A stretch of DNA of 34,389 nucleotides from an uncultured Ruminiclostridium sp. (lineage in GTDB: Bacteria > Bacillota > Clostridia > Oscillospirales > Ruminococcaceae), in contig CAJUFF010000011.1 in NCBI GenBank assembly GCA_910585505.1, positions 1 through 34,389 on the forward strand, given 5' to 3'. Each line of letters opens with the position of its first letter. The stretch's first letter is position 1. A program made the position numbers and the translations under genes. Under the pieces are notes generated by a model. That model saw only the letters and a list, made by a program, of their open reading frames with translations. It was not told the DNA's origin and made no database searches. This document shows positions 22,345 to 31,005 of the stretch, one piece after another.

Positions 22345-22405
22345 ATTTATGATCATTCCTTTCCAATTGCGGAATTTTTTAACAAAGCCGATTTTTCAAA
22401 TTCTT

Positions 22406-22870
22406 TTACGGTCGCTTTCCCTTTCCTTTGTTGAATCCGCTTTTGACACTGCTTTTTAAATAATATACCGATTTATTTCCGACCTTTTTTTGGGGAACTG
22501 CTTTCTTTACCGCCGAGTAAGCTTTACGCTTATCCTTAACGGAATCGGGCTTCCGTTTAGCGTCCCCGCCATTGCTTTCGTCTAAATAAGAAGACTTTTT
22601 TTCACCCTTTTGCCTTCGCATGAACAAAATCGCTTTGCTGCCTATCACCTGCACCACCTCGCAGCCCACAGCCTCCGACAGCGCTTCGGCGGTCTCGGAG
22701 GCTGTAAGCTCACAGGTTTCGAGAACGTGTATCTTTATCAGCTCTCTCGCTTTGAGCGCGTCGGCTACTTGTTTAATAAACGTATCCCCTATTGGATTTT
22801 TGCCTATCTGTAATATAGTGTCCATATTCGACGCTATGGATTTTAATTTTGCTCTTTCTTTACTTGTCAT
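22406..22870 (-). CDS. yhbY: YhbY/CRS1 RNA-binding protein with long basic tail
   Basis: A 154-residue protein. The first 90 or so residues are the KH-like CRS1/YhbY domain linked to 50S assembly, seen as MTSKERAKLKSIASNMD, QIGKNPIGDTFIKQV, IKIHVLETCE and GSKAILFMRR. The remaining 64 residues are a Lys/Ser-rich tail not found in the 97-residue E. coli protein. It probably gives extra RNA contact. The ATG overlaps the rdgB stop as ATGA, so the two are translationally coupled. Confidence 0.92.
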   Translation of the reverse strand: MTSKERAKLKSIASNMDTILQIGKNPIGDTFIKQVADALKARELIKIHVLETCELTASETAEALSEAVGCEVVQVIGSKAILFMRRQKGEKKSSYLDESNGGDAKRKPDSVKDKRKAYSAVKKAVPQKKVGNKSVYYLKSSVKSGFNKGKGKRP

Positions 22871-23466
22871 ATACTTTCCTTTTCATTTTTTTGCAGCTCC
22901 TCCGCAAGCTTCTGCATGGCCCGCGCTCTGTGGCTTATCCTGTTTTTCTCTTCGCTTTCCATCATGGCAAGGCTTGTATCTTCGTCTATCATAAAAAGGG
23001 GATCATAGCCGAAGCCTCCCTCTCCCATCGGCTCAAAGCCTATGAAGCCTTCAAGAGTACCCGTAACGCAGTATTCCTTTCCTTCCTCGCCGATAAAGTA
23101 AATGGCGCAGACAAAACGCGCTCCTCTGAGCGGAGTATCAGCTCCCTGCATTTCCTCCAGCAGCTTTTGATTACGCTGTTCATCGGTAGCGTTTTCCCCC
23201 GCGTATCTGGCGGAATATATCCCCGGCGCCCCGCCTAAAAATTCCACTTCCAGCCCGCTGTCATCGGCTATAACGGGCAAACCCGTCAGATTATGCACCG
23301 CCTTTGCCTTAATGTGAGCATTTTCCTCAAAGGTCTCCCCGTCCTCAACGATTTCCGCATTTATACCGGCTTCGGTTAAAGAAACGGTCTCATAGCCGAA
23401 TGACGCCAGAAGCTGTCGGAACTCTTTTGCCTTGCCTTCGTTTTTGGTTGCTATTATAACTTTCAT
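22867..23466 (-). CDS. rdgB: XTP/dITP pyrophosphatase (RdgB/HAM1 family)
   Basis: A 199-residue house-cleaning enzyme that hydrolyses dITP, XTP and similar damaged nucleotides to monophosphates. It shows VIIATKNEGKAKEFRQLL (3-20), TFEENAHIKAKAV, VIADDSGLEVEFLGGAPGIY with the catalytic Asp pair, EGGFGYDPLFM and ISHRARAM near the end. Length is typical. The ATG is about 14 nt from GAGGAA, a rather wide spacing. It overlaps yhbY by 4 bp downstream and follows ftsY by 24 bp. Confidence 0.96.
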   Translation of the reverse strand: MKVIIATKNEGKAKEFRQLLASFGYETVSLTEAGINAEIVEDGETFEENAHIKAKAVHNLTGLPVIADDSGLEVEFLGGAPGIYSARYAGENATDEQRNQKLLEEMQGADTPLRGARFVCAIYFIGEEGKEYCVTGTLEGFIGFEPMGEGGFGYDPLFMIDEDTSLAMMESEEKNRISHRARAMQKLAEELQKNEKESI

Positions 23467-23490
23467 TTCGGTGTTGTATTCCTCTTTTTA

Positions 23491-24465
23491 TTACTCCTGC
23501 TCCTGTCTCTGCTCCAGCTTCGTATCCGACGGATCTTCCTCGGTTTCATCCGTCACGATATCCCCGAAAAGAGCCTCGGCATAATCGGAGGGAACAAAGG
23601 GCTGCAAATCGTCAATTTTTTCTCCTACGCCCACCAATTTGACGGGTATTCCCAATTCATTTTTAATCGGTATAATTATTCCGCCCTTGGCAGTTCCGTC
23701 AAGCTTAGTAAGCACTATGCCGGTAATTTCGGACGCTTCGTTGAAAAGCTTGGCCTGATTCACCGCGTTTTGTCCCGTAGTGGCGTCCAATACCAGAAGC
23801 GTTTCGCGGTCGGCTTCGGGAAGCTTTTGTCCTATGATTCGGGATATCTTTTTCAGCTCGTCCATAAGATTCTTCTTATTCTGAAGTCTTCCCGCCGTAT
23901 CTATTATAAGTACGTCGTAATTATCAGCAAGCGCCCTTGTGCAGGCATCGTAAACTACGGCGGCCGGGTCGGATCCCTCCTCCTTTTTCACTATTTCAAC
24001 TCCCGCCCTGTCGGTCCATACGTTGAGCTGCTCGATAGCCGCCGCGCGAAAAACATCCGCCGCCGCCACAAGCACCTTTTTTCCTTCCGCTTTCAGCCTC
24101 GCGGCAAGCTTTCCCACGGCAGTGGTCTTACCCGCTCCGTTGACCCCTATCATGGTTATGACCGACGGGGATGTATGCAGTAAAAGCTCGTTTTCGCCGC
24201 TTATCATCTCGCTTATAATTTCCTTCATAGCCGCAAGAACGTCCGATGCGTCCGTGAGCTTTTCCGCTTTTGCTTTTTCCCTCAATCTGTCGCAGATTTC
24301 CGCGCTGGTTTCTCCGCCTAAGTCGGAGTTTATCAATGTTTCCTCAAGCTCCTCGAAAAAATCCTCGTTTATTTTTTTTGAGCGCCCGAACAGACCGCCG
24401 AGTTTTTCCGCAATGCTGTTTTTAGTGTTCACAAGCCCGTTTTTGAGCTTTTCAAAAAGTCCCAT
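23491..24465 (-). CDS. ftsY: Signal recognition particle receptor FtsY
   Basis: A 324-residue SRP receptor GTPase that docks ribosome-SRP complexes at the membrane. It has a short N-domain and the NG core with MIGVNGAGKTTAVGKLAARL (P-loop 107-114), VAAADVFRAAAIEQL, LIIDTAGRLQNKKNLMDEL and GIVLTKLDGTAKGGIIIPI. The acidic A-domain of E. coli FtsY is missing, as in many Firmicutes. The short acidic Glu/Gln tail is variable. The ATG follows AAGGAG. A perfect promoter lies just upstream and probably drives the run to rsfS. Confidence 0.97.
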   Translation of the reverse strand: MGLFEKLKNGLVNTKNSIAEKLGGLFGRSKKINEDFFEELEETLINSDLGGETSAEICDRLREKAKAEKLTDASDVLAAMKEIISEMISGENELLLHTSPSVITMIGVNGAGKTTAVGKLAARLKAEGKKVLVAAADVFRAAAIEQLNVWTDRAGVEIVKKEEGSDPAAVVYDACTRALADNYDVLIIDTAGRLQNKKNLMDELKKISRIIGQKLPEADRETLLVLDATTGQNAVNQAKLFNEASEITGIVLTKLDGTAKGGIIIPIKNELGIPVKLVGVGEKIDDLQPFVPSDYAEALFGDIVTDETEEDPSDTKLEQRQEQE

Positions 24466-24505
24466 TGTTTCTCCTTGTTTACGTTAATGACTTGAAAATA
24501 GTATA

Positions 24506-24534
24506 ATTATAGCATTTTGAGCCGATATTGTCAA
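24506..24534 (-). promoter_or_regulatory. Consensus promoter for the ftsY operon
   Basis: On the minus strand TTGACA (24529-24534), 17 nt, TATAAT (24506-24511), all consensus. It separates ftsY from mnmE. Confidence 0.87.
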
Positions 24535-24594
24535 CTGCCGCACCGAAAAACACCGGCGCTTATGTTAAAACATGTTCTTAAAATCAGCGTCATA

Positions 24595-25962
24595 TCACTT
24601 TCCCACGCAGAATTTCTCAAACACCCTGTCGATAATCTCCTCGCTCACGTTTTCGCCGGTAAGCTCCATCAGACTGTCCAAAGCCGCTTCCAACATAACG
24701 CCCGATGCGTCGAGTGTAACTCCCTCGTTTATCCCGTCGATTGCCGCTTCGATAGCTTTTTCCGCTTTTACGGCGGCGGCCCTCTGACGTTCGTTGGCGA
24801 TAAATCCCGCTGAAATATCCAGTTTTTCGGGATTTATCAGTTTCCTCACCGCTTCGTTAAGTATTTTAAGGGATTTGGAGTCGTTGGCGGAAATTTCGAC
24901 AACCTTTCCGAACTTTGCGGCAAGATACGCCATATCAAGCTTGTTTTCAAGGTCAAGCTTGTTTATAACACAAAGAACGTTCCTCCCCTTAAGCTTTTCT
25001 ATCAGCCTGTAATCGTCGCTCTCCAGCGGACGGCTGTAATCGAAAACCGCAAAGATAAGCTGTGACTGTTCAAGACGCTTTTCCATCTTTACCACGCCTA
25101 TTCTTTCCACGGGGTTATTTGTCTCCCGTATTCCCGCGCAGTCGGCAATACGAAGCAGCGCTCCGCCCAAAATCACGTTTTCCTCGATAATATCCGTTGT
25201 TGTGCCTTCAATGTCGGTAACTATGCTTCTTTCACAGCCTACCAGAAGATTCATAAGCGTTGATTTTCCCACATTCGGCTTTCCCACTATGGCGGCGCTT
25301 ATTCCGTCCCTGAGCGCCTGCCCCACTTCAAAGCTTTCCAGAAGCAACTTAAGACGCAGACGACAATCGGTTAGCTGACCTATCTTTGAACCTATCTCAA
25401 AGCTGTCCAGCTCGTCGGGATAGTCTATCCACGCGGTTATTTCCGAGGCTATATCCAGTATTGTCTGCTTTATTTCATTTATTTTGCGGTACAATGCCCC
25501 GTCAAGCTGCGCGGCAGCGCATTTCAGAAACTGATCGCTTCTGGAGTTTATTATGTCCGCCACCGCTTCCGCCTGCGTCAGGGTCATCTTACCCGCCAGC
25601 ATGGCTCTTCGTGTGAACTCCCCTGCCTTGGCAGGCTCCGCTCCCGCGTCAAAGCATGCCCTCAGTACCCGCCTTGTTATAAGAATACCGCCATGACAGG
25701 TTATTTCCGCCACGTTTTCCCCCGTGTAGCTGTGTGGGGCGCGGAACACAAGAAGTATACCGTCGTCAAGACGCTCGTTTCTCTCCTCCCCGCCGTATAT
25801 GCTGCCGTAAGCGGCGGTATAGCCCTTCATTTGGGTAATATCCCTTCCGTTTATCGGTTTAAAAAGCTTGGCCGCTATCTCAAGGGCATTTTCGCCGCTT
25901 ATCCTTATTACCGATATGCCTCCCGTTGCGGGGGGCGTGGCGATTGCCGCGATAGTTGACAT
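24595..25962 (-). CDS. mnmE: tRNA uridine-5-carboxymethylaminomethyl modification GTPase MnmE
   Basis: A 455-residue GTPase that acts with MnmG to modify wobble U34 of several tRNAs. The folate-binding N-terminal domain (MSTIAAIATPPATGGISVIR) is followed by a helical domain with an inserted G domain: IVGKPNVGKSTLMN (P-loop 227-234), TDIEGTTTDIIEE, DCAGIRET (274-281) and NKLD. The C-terminal FCVGK carries the catalytic Cys452. The third G motif is DCAG instead of the usual DTAG. Length is typical. The gene follows the SecA-like gene by 41 bp. Confidence 0.97.
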   Translation of the reverse strand: MSTIAAIATPPATGGISVIRISGENALEIAAKLFKPINGRDITQMKGYTAAYGSIYGGEERNERLDDGILLVFRAPHSYTGENVAEITCHGGILITRRVLRACFDAGAEPAKAGEFTRRAMLAGKMTLTQAEAVADIINSRSDQFLKCAAAQLDGALYRKINEIKQTILDIASEITAWIDYPDELDSFEIGSKIGQLTDCRLRLKLLLESFEVGQALRDGISAAIVGKPNVGKSTLMNLLVGCERSIVTDIEGTTTDIIEENVILGGALLRIADCAGIRETNNPVERIGVVKMEKRLEQSQLIFAVFDYSRPLESDDYRLIEKLKGRNVLCVINKLDLENKLDMAYLAAKFGKVVEISANDSKSLKILNEAVRKLINPEKLDISAGFIANERQRAAAVKAEKAIEAAIDGINEGVTLDASGVMLEAALDSLMELTGENVSEEIIDRVFEKFCVGK

Positions 25963-26003
25963 ATCCTCCCGTCCTTTCCCTCAATAATGAATTTCTGATT
26001 TTA

Positions 26004-28385
26004 TTACTTCTTTTTCCAAAAAAGAAAGCCTTTTTTCTTTTCTTCTTTTCGGAGAGCAACGGTTACACTTTTCTCCGCGGCGCGTCCATTCTCCTCGGTA
26101 TTTTCGGCATCCCCGTCAAATAAACCGAGCGTGTCATCTTCAAAAGAAATGACGTTTTTTGTTTCCTCCTCCATAAGTTCCCTTTCGCTCTCCTCGGAAA
26201 GGAAGTTCACAAGAAACGGCTTTTTGTTAAGCTCATCTCCCGTATCCTCCAGAAGATATGTGCGGATATTTTTAGGAGTGTCTATGCGGTAATTCTCGTC
26301 TCCGTTGTCCAGAAGGTCGTCAAGGCGTTCTTTGGCATATTCTCTCAGATCCTCCTCCATGGATCGATAGTACTCCTCCGCCGCGATATTGTATTCTTCG
26401 GCCGGACTTTTTCCGCCAACCTCCACTAAGTGGATTCCCCTTCGTATATATTCGGTATATTCAAGATATTCGCTCCAAAACCGGTTTACCGCCGCCACAA
26501 CGGTTCTCCGCTGAATATCGGACAGCATGGGCTCTCCGTATATCTTAAGCGCTTCCTCATAGCGGGGGCAGCCTTCCCATATTCCTGGGGATTCGTCCTT
26601 CAGAAACCGCGTACGACTTTCAAAAATCTGCGATCTGTGCTTTTCGCCTATCATTGTGAATTTTAAAAGTCTTGCCCTTACGTCAAAGGCGTCCCCCTCG
26701 CTTATGCGCTGTATCCTCTCCACCTCGCGGCGAAGTATTTTGTCCTCCAGCGGCCATTCGGAGGGCAAGGGCTTGTGCTTGGAGGGAAGAAGGCTTGTCA
26801 GCCTGTATTTTTCCATTATAGGCTCGTCTATCGACACAAAGCACATGCTTTCGCCAGGATCACCCTGCCTGCCGCAGCGGCCGATAAGCTGCTTCACTAT
26901 TCTGCTGCTTTCGGGCATATAAGTGGAGATTACCAAAAGTCCTCCCGCCCTTACGGCCTCCTCCCTTTCAGCCTCGTTCCTTCCGCCCAATTTTATATCA
27001 ACGCCCCGCCCCGCCATATTGGTGGAGATGGTTACGGCAAATGGACGACCAGCTTCGCTGATTACGTCCGCCTCCATATAGTCGTTCTTGGCATTCAGAA
27101 CCACGGCGTTTATATCGTTTTCTCTAAGCATATCGTAAAGCATTTCGCTGTCCTGTATGCTTCCGGTGCCTACAAGAACGGGCTGACCCTTTAGGTTAGC
27201 CTCACGCACCGCTTTTACCACGCCCTTCCACTTCGCCTCGCTGCTGTAATAAATCATCATGTCGCGATCAACGCGCTTGCTTGGAGTATGAGGCTCCACC
27301 CGTTTGTACTCAAGATCATAAAGCTGGTAAAACTCGTCCTTGGCGGCTTCCGCGGTTCCGGTCATTCCGGAAAGGAAAGGATACTGCCTTACGAAATACT
27401 GCATCGCAATACTGCCCATTATCACTCCTCTTGAAGTGACTTCCACGCCGTGCTTTATTTCCACCGCCGATTGAAGAGTTCCGGGATAATGGCGGTTTTC
27501 CGCCACGCGTCCCGTAAATTTGTCTATAAGCAATATTCTTCCGGCGCGGCAAATATAATCTTTGTTTTCCTTAAGCATAAACCACGCGTTAAGACAGTCG
27601 TTTATTTTGGAAAGCAGCTCGGCGTTTTCCTCGTCGTATAGGTTGCTCAGACCGAAAAAGCGTTCCGCCTTCTCCGCGCCTTTATCGGAAAGATATACGT
27701 TTTCCGCTTCAAGGCTTATATCGTAATCCTCCTGTGTAAAGCCGTCCATAAGATCGGCCACTTTATAAAGATCCGGGTCGTATTTTACCTCGGTATCCGC
27801 CGAAACCACCATTGGGATCCGTCCCTCGTCAATCAGAAGCGAGTCGGCCTCGTCCACTATCGCGGCGCCGAAGCCTTGTCCCACCGTATCCTCCGTATTC
27901 TGCACCGTGAAATCCCTCAGATAGTCAAAGCAGCATTCTCTTGCGCTTATATAAAGCACATCGGCTTTATAGGCGGATTTTCGCGCGTAAAAGTCGCTTC
28001 TTTCGGTAACAGAAGCAACGCTTATTCCTAAAATATTGTAAACCGGGCGCATCCAGTGTTCGTCACGGTACGCCAGATAGTCGTTAAAGGTGAGAACGTG
28101 GACTTTTCTGCCCATCAGCTTGTGCCATACCGAAGCGAATACCGCACAAAGGGTTTTTCCCTCTCCGGTGGGCATTTCAAGAATTTTTCCCTCGATAAGC
28201 GCCCGTGCCGCCAAAAGCTGCTGATCGAAGGGGGTGATTCCCAGACCCTTTTCCGAAGCGATACAGACGGCGGCAAAAAGCGGGGTCAGATTTTTTCCGT
28301 TTTCGGACATTTGTATAAGGGTGTTTATATCGTATTCATCGGCGTATTTACGCACCGAAGAGAAAAATTTTTCGTTTTCGGTCAT
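26004..28385 (-). CDS. Divergent SecA-family ATPase (SecA2-like)
   Basis: A 793-residue preprotein translocase ATPase. Walker A is EMPTGEGKT (70-78), the DEAD motif lies in VDEADSLLIDEGRIP (177-191), and further motifs are FLSGMTGTA, STNMAGRGVDIKLGG and IGRCGRQGDPG. The family call is firm. It lacks the usual SecA start and the C-terminal zinc-binding cysteines, and ends instead in an acidic stretch and KKKGFLFWKKK. Motifs differ from housekeeping SecA (KTGEGKT, DEVDSILIDEART, GRGTDIKL). This fits an accessory SecA2-type protein with a narrow set of clients, which is inference. No secY2 or glycoprotein genes are nearby. The ATG follows AAAGGA. Confidence 0.85.
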   Translation of the reverse strand: MTENEKFFSSVRKYADEYDINTLIQMSENGKNLTPLFAAVCIASEKGLGITPFDQQLLAARALIEGKILEMPTGEGKTLCAVFASVWHKLMGRKVHVLTFNDYLAYRDEHWMRPVYNILGISVASVTERSDFYARKSAYKADVLYISARECCFDYLRDFTVQNTEDTVGQGFGAAIVDEADSLLIDEGRIPMVVSADTEVKYDPDLYKVADLMDGFTQEDYDISLEAENVYLSDKGAEKAERFFGLSNLYDEENAELLSKINDCLNAWFMLKENKDYICRAGRILLIDKFTGRVAENRHYPGTLQSAVEIKHGVEVTSRGVIMGSIAMQYFVRQYPFLSGMTGTAEAAKDEFYQLYDLEYKRVEPHTPSKRVDRDMMIYYSSEAKWKGVVKAVREANLKGQPVLVGTGSIQDSEMLYDMLRENDINAVVLNAKNDYMEADVISEAGRPFAVTISTNMAGRGVDIKLGGRNEAEREEAVRAGGLLVISTYMPESSRIVKQLIGRCGRQGDPGESMCFVSIDEPIMEKYRLTSLLPSKHKPLPSEWPLEDKILRREVERIQRISEGDAFDVRARLLKFTMIGEKHRSQIFESRTRFLKDESPGIWEGCPRYEEALKIYGEPMLSDIQRRTVVAAVNRFWSEYLEYTEYIRRGIHLVEVGGKSPAEEYNIAAEEYYRSMEEDLREYAKERLDDLLDNGDENYRIDTPKNIRTYLLEDTGDELNKKPFLVNFLSEESERELMEEETKNVISFEDDTLGLFDGDAENTEENGRAAEKSVTVALRKEEKKKGFLFWKKK

Positions 28386-28415
28386 TTACGGTCTTCCTTT
28401 CTTTTGATCTTTTTC

Positions 28416-28444
28416 AGTATATCATATTTTTTTAAAAAAGTAAA
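28416..28444 (-). promoter_or_regulatory. Promoter for the SecA-like gene
   Basis: On the minus strand TTTACT (28439-28444), 17 nt, TATACT (28416-28421). It is divergent from the GNAT promoter 30 bp away. Confidence 0.65.
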
Positions 28445-28473
28445 TAAAAATTATTGTGAAAAGTAGTGTTGAT

Positions 28474-28502
28474 TTGACAACAGGCGATATATGTGATAAA
28501 AT
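28474..28502 (+). promoter_or_regulatory. Promoter for the GNAT gene
   Basis: TTGACA (28474-28479), 17 nt, TAAAAT (28497-28502). The leader to ATG 28543 is about 34 nt. Confidence 0.75.
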
Positions 28503-28542
28503 TAAATCGTGATTTATTCAGCGATTGGAAAGGAAAAGCAAA

Positions 28543-29313
28543 ATGGAATATTCGGAAATGCTGAAAAAGCTTAAAATATTGCTCTCCAACGACTTCAACT
28601 GTGCGCCGGATGACTTTGAAAAAACTGAAAATATTATTGTTCCCTCTGCGCTTAAAGAGGGGCGGAGAATGTACGAAAGCGAAAAAACGTTTTTCCGTAT
28701 GGCAACGTTGGGCAAAAATGCCGTGATAACCGCCGACGAGCGTATTTTTCCGTTTTTGAGGGAATACGTAAAGGATATAGCGGGATATTGGCTTCTTGAG
28801 CAGCCTCATACGGTAGTTATCGAAAAAGAGCTTAATAAATACGGTTATACGCTGACTCATTCCCACCATTTGTATCTGCCCTCGAAAGAGACAAATCCCA
28901 AGGGAAGCTTTACGGTAAAATGGTACTGCGGCTATGAGGAAATCAAGCCGTTTTACGGCGACAAACGTTTCCCCAACGCCATTTGTGAGCAATATATGCC
29001 GGAACGACCCGACACAATAGCGGTATGTGCCTTTGACGGGGAAAAAATTATGGGAATGGCCGGCTGCTCCGAAGACGCTCCGGGATGGCAGCAGATCGGC
29101 ATAGACGTGCTTCCCGAATACCGCTCAATGGGTTTAGGCACTTATCTTGTCACACTGCTCAAAAACAAAATATCGGAATCGGGGGATATTCCCTTTTACG
29201 GAACGGGCATAGCCAATTTTCACTCTATGAATATAGCGGTCAATTGCGGATTCAAACCAGTATGGGTGGAAATAAATTCAAAAAAGCTACCGGAAGATAG
29301 CAAAAGTATATAA
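28543..29313 (+). CDS. GNAT family N-acetyltransferase
   Basis: A 256-residue protein. The C-terminal half has the GNAT acetyl-CoA site: IGIDVLPEYRSMGLGTYLVT with the Q/RxxGxG-type loop RSMGLG (about 205-210), then GTGIANFHSMNIAVNCGFKP, a typical motif B. The N-terminal 140 residues, which include a His-His-Leu-Tyr-Leu-Pro segment, have no clear name. The substrate is unknown. ATG 28543 follows AGGAAAAG; an upstream in-frame TTG lacks a site. It is a single gene with promoter and terminator. Confidence 0.82.
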   Translation: MEYSEMLKKLKILLSNDFNCAPDDFEKTENIIVPSALKEGRRMYESEKTFFRMATLGKNAVITADERIFPFLREYVKDIAGYWLLEQPHTVVIEKELNKYGYTLTHSHHLYLPSKETNPKGSFTVKWYCGYEEIKPFYGDKRFPNAICEQYMPERPDTIAVCAFDGEKIMGMAGCSEDAPGWQQIGIDVLPEYRSMGLGTYLVTLLKNKISESGDIPFYGTGIANFHSMNIAVNCGFKPVWVEINSKKLPEDSKSI

Positions 29314-29323
29314 GAGGCGCTTA

Positions 29324-29376
29324 TATGGTAAACGTCAAATTTATTTGATGTTTACCATAAATATAATATTTTTTTA
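29324..29376 (+). terminator. Terminator of the GNAT gene
   Basis: A long hairpin with TATGGTAAAC and GTTTACCATA as outer arms and TCAAAT/ATTTGA inside, followed after a short gap by ATTTTTTT. Confidence 0.7.
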
Positions 29377-29386
29377 CAAAAAACTA

Positions 29387-29415
29387 TTGCAAAACAGCTT
29401 AAAATATGAGACAAT
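29387..29415 (+). promoter_or_regulatory. Possible promoter for glmU, upstream of element C
   Basis: TTGCAA (29387-29392), 17 nt, GACAAT (29410-29415). The -10 is weak. If used, the palindromic element at 29421 falls inside the glmU leader RNA. Confidence 0.4.
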
Positions 29416-29420
29416 AGTAA

Positions 29421-29509
29421 TACTAATCCCTTTTAAACTGTTGGATTAGTGTTTTGGGTGCAACCCTTTTTAAATATGGATTTTATCACAGTTTAAAAAG
29501 GGATTGGTA
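29421..29509 (-). repeat. Palindromic miniature element, locus C (89 bp)
   Basis: It is flanked on both sides by TAA (29418-29420 and 29510-29512), the complement of the TTA seen at loci A and B. On the minus strand it reads TACCAATCCCTTTTTAAA, loop, complement, TTG, the core CACCCAAAACACT, AATCC, then GGGATTAGTA. The stem sequence is unrelated to those of A, B and D, but the ends and core are the same. Confidence 0.8.
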
Positions 29510-29555
29510 TAACATAAGAGAAAACTCTCTTCAACAGGAAAGGCGGAATACAATC

Positions 29556-30938
29556 GTGAACAAAACAGCTTGTATCGTCCTGGCGGCGGGCGACGGAAAA
29601 AGAATGAAGTCGATTAAGCCGAAGGTGTTAATGGAAGTATTGTTCAAGCCTATGTTAGGCTGGGTACTGGACAGCGCGGAAAAGCTTTCCCCCGACGAAA
29701 TATGCGTAGTGGTAGGCAACGGCGAGGATAAGATATGCGCGTATCTTGAAACAAGAGACGGAAAATATACCGTTGCAAGGCAGACAGTCCGCTTAGGCAC
29801 CGGCCACGCGGTAATGCAGGCGGAAAATGTGCTTAAAAACTGCGAAAACGTTCTGGTGCTCTGCGGCGACGCTCCCTTTATGGACGAGGAAACCATGCGC
29901 GCGGCGCTTAAGATGCACCTTGAAAAGGATTGCGGCGCAACGGTAATTGCCGCCGCCCCCGACAATCCTTTCGGCTACGGAAGAATAGTAAGGGACGAAA
30001 ACGGCGACCTGCTTAAAATAGTCGAGCAAAAGGACGCTACCATTGCCGAGCAGCATATCAAGGAGATAAATTCGGGCGCTTACTGGTTCAGCAGCAAGGA
30101 TCTGCTGGAGGCGCTGCCCAAGCTTTCCGACAGCAACGCGTCAAAGGAATACTACCTTACCGACGCCGTGGCGCTTATAAGGGAATCGGGTCGCCGCACC
30201 GCCGTCTGCACCGCCGCTCACAAGGCGGTGGTACTGGGAGCCAACACAAGGAACGACCTTTACTGTCTAAACAGCTTCGCCCGTATGGCGGTTATAGGCG
30301 ATCTTCTTCAAAAGGGTGTGGAATTTCCTTGCCTTGACGGCGTCATTATCGGAACGGACGTTACCGTAGGACAGGATACGGTGATCCTTCCCAACACTAT
30401 TATAAGAGGAAAATGCACCATAGGCTGCGGCTGCGAAATAGGGCCAAACAGCCTTATTGAGGATACCGTTATAGGCGACGGCGTGGTGTTGAACAATGTT
30501 CAGTCAAATCGAAGTACGGTGGACAGCGGAGCCACCGTAGGACCTTTTGCTCAACTTCGCCCCGGTTCCCATATAAGAAACGAAGTAAAGATCGGAAATT
30601 TTGTCGAGGTAAAGAACTCCGATATAGGAGCAAAGACTTCTATCGCCCATCTGACTTATGTGGGCGACAGCGACGTGGGCGAAGGCGTAAACTTCGGCTG
30701 CGGCTGCGTTACCGCCAATTATGACGGAATACAGAAATTCCGCACTAAGATAGGAAACAATGCGTTTATCGGCTGCAATACCAATCTTATCGCTCCTGTG
30801 GAGGTTGGCGAAAACGCGTCTACGGGCGCCGGCTCCACGATTACCAGAAACGTTCCGCCAAATTCGCTTGTGGTTGAAAGAGCCGAGCCTAAGGTGGTTC
30901 AGAACTGGGAAAAGAACAAAATGAGAAAAAGAAGATAG
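29556..30938 (+). CDS. glmU: Bifunctional UDP-N-acetylglucosamine pyrophosphorylase/glucosamine-1-phosphate acetyltransferase
   Basis: A 460-residue enzyme that makes UDP-GlcNAc for peptidoglycan. The N-terminal nucleotidyltransferase has LAAGDGKRMKSIKPKVL (9-25), RLGTGHAV, VLCGDAPFMDEET and EINSGAYWF. The C-terminal left-handed beta helix has hexapeptide repeats and the acetyltransferase segment VEVKNSDIGAKTSIAHLTYV, then FGCGCVTANYDG. Both halves appear complete. The start is GTG, chosen for the AGGAAAGG site and the family-like opening; a longer frame would run into repeat C. prs follows 67 bp later, a common operon. Confidence 0.96.
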   Translation: MNKTACIVLAAGDGKRMKSIKPKVLMEVLFKPMLGWVLDSAEKLSPDEICVVVGNGEDKICAYLETRDGKYTVARQTVRLGTGHAVMQAENVLKNCENVLVLCGDAPFMDEETMRAALKMHLEKDCGATVIAAAPDNPFGYGRIVRDENGDLLKIVEQKDATIAEQHIKEINSGAYWFSSKDLLEALPKLSDSNASKEYYLTDAVALIRESGRRTAVCTAAHKAVVLGANTRNDLYCLNSFARMAVIGDLLQKGVEFPCLDGVIIGTDVTVGQDTVILPNTIIRGKCTIGCGCEIGPNSLIEDTVIGDGVVLNNVQSNRSTVDSGATVGPFAQLRPGSHIRNEVKIGNFVEVKNSDIGAKTSIAHLTYVGDSDVGEGVNFGCGCVTANYDGIQKFRTKIGNNAFIGCNTNLIAPVEVGENASTGAGSTITRNVPPNSLVVERAEPKVVQNWEKNKMRKRR

Positions 30939-31005
30939 ACAGATTCTCGGAAATTTGGCCGCAATGTGAAGTCGGCCGCCTTCGGCTGACAGAAAGGACG
31001 TAAAA

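Noticed and set aside
29454..29555. An N-terminal extension of GlmU by 34 codons
   Set aside because: It would be translated from repeat C. The GTG at 29556 has a proper ribosome binding site and gives the family length.
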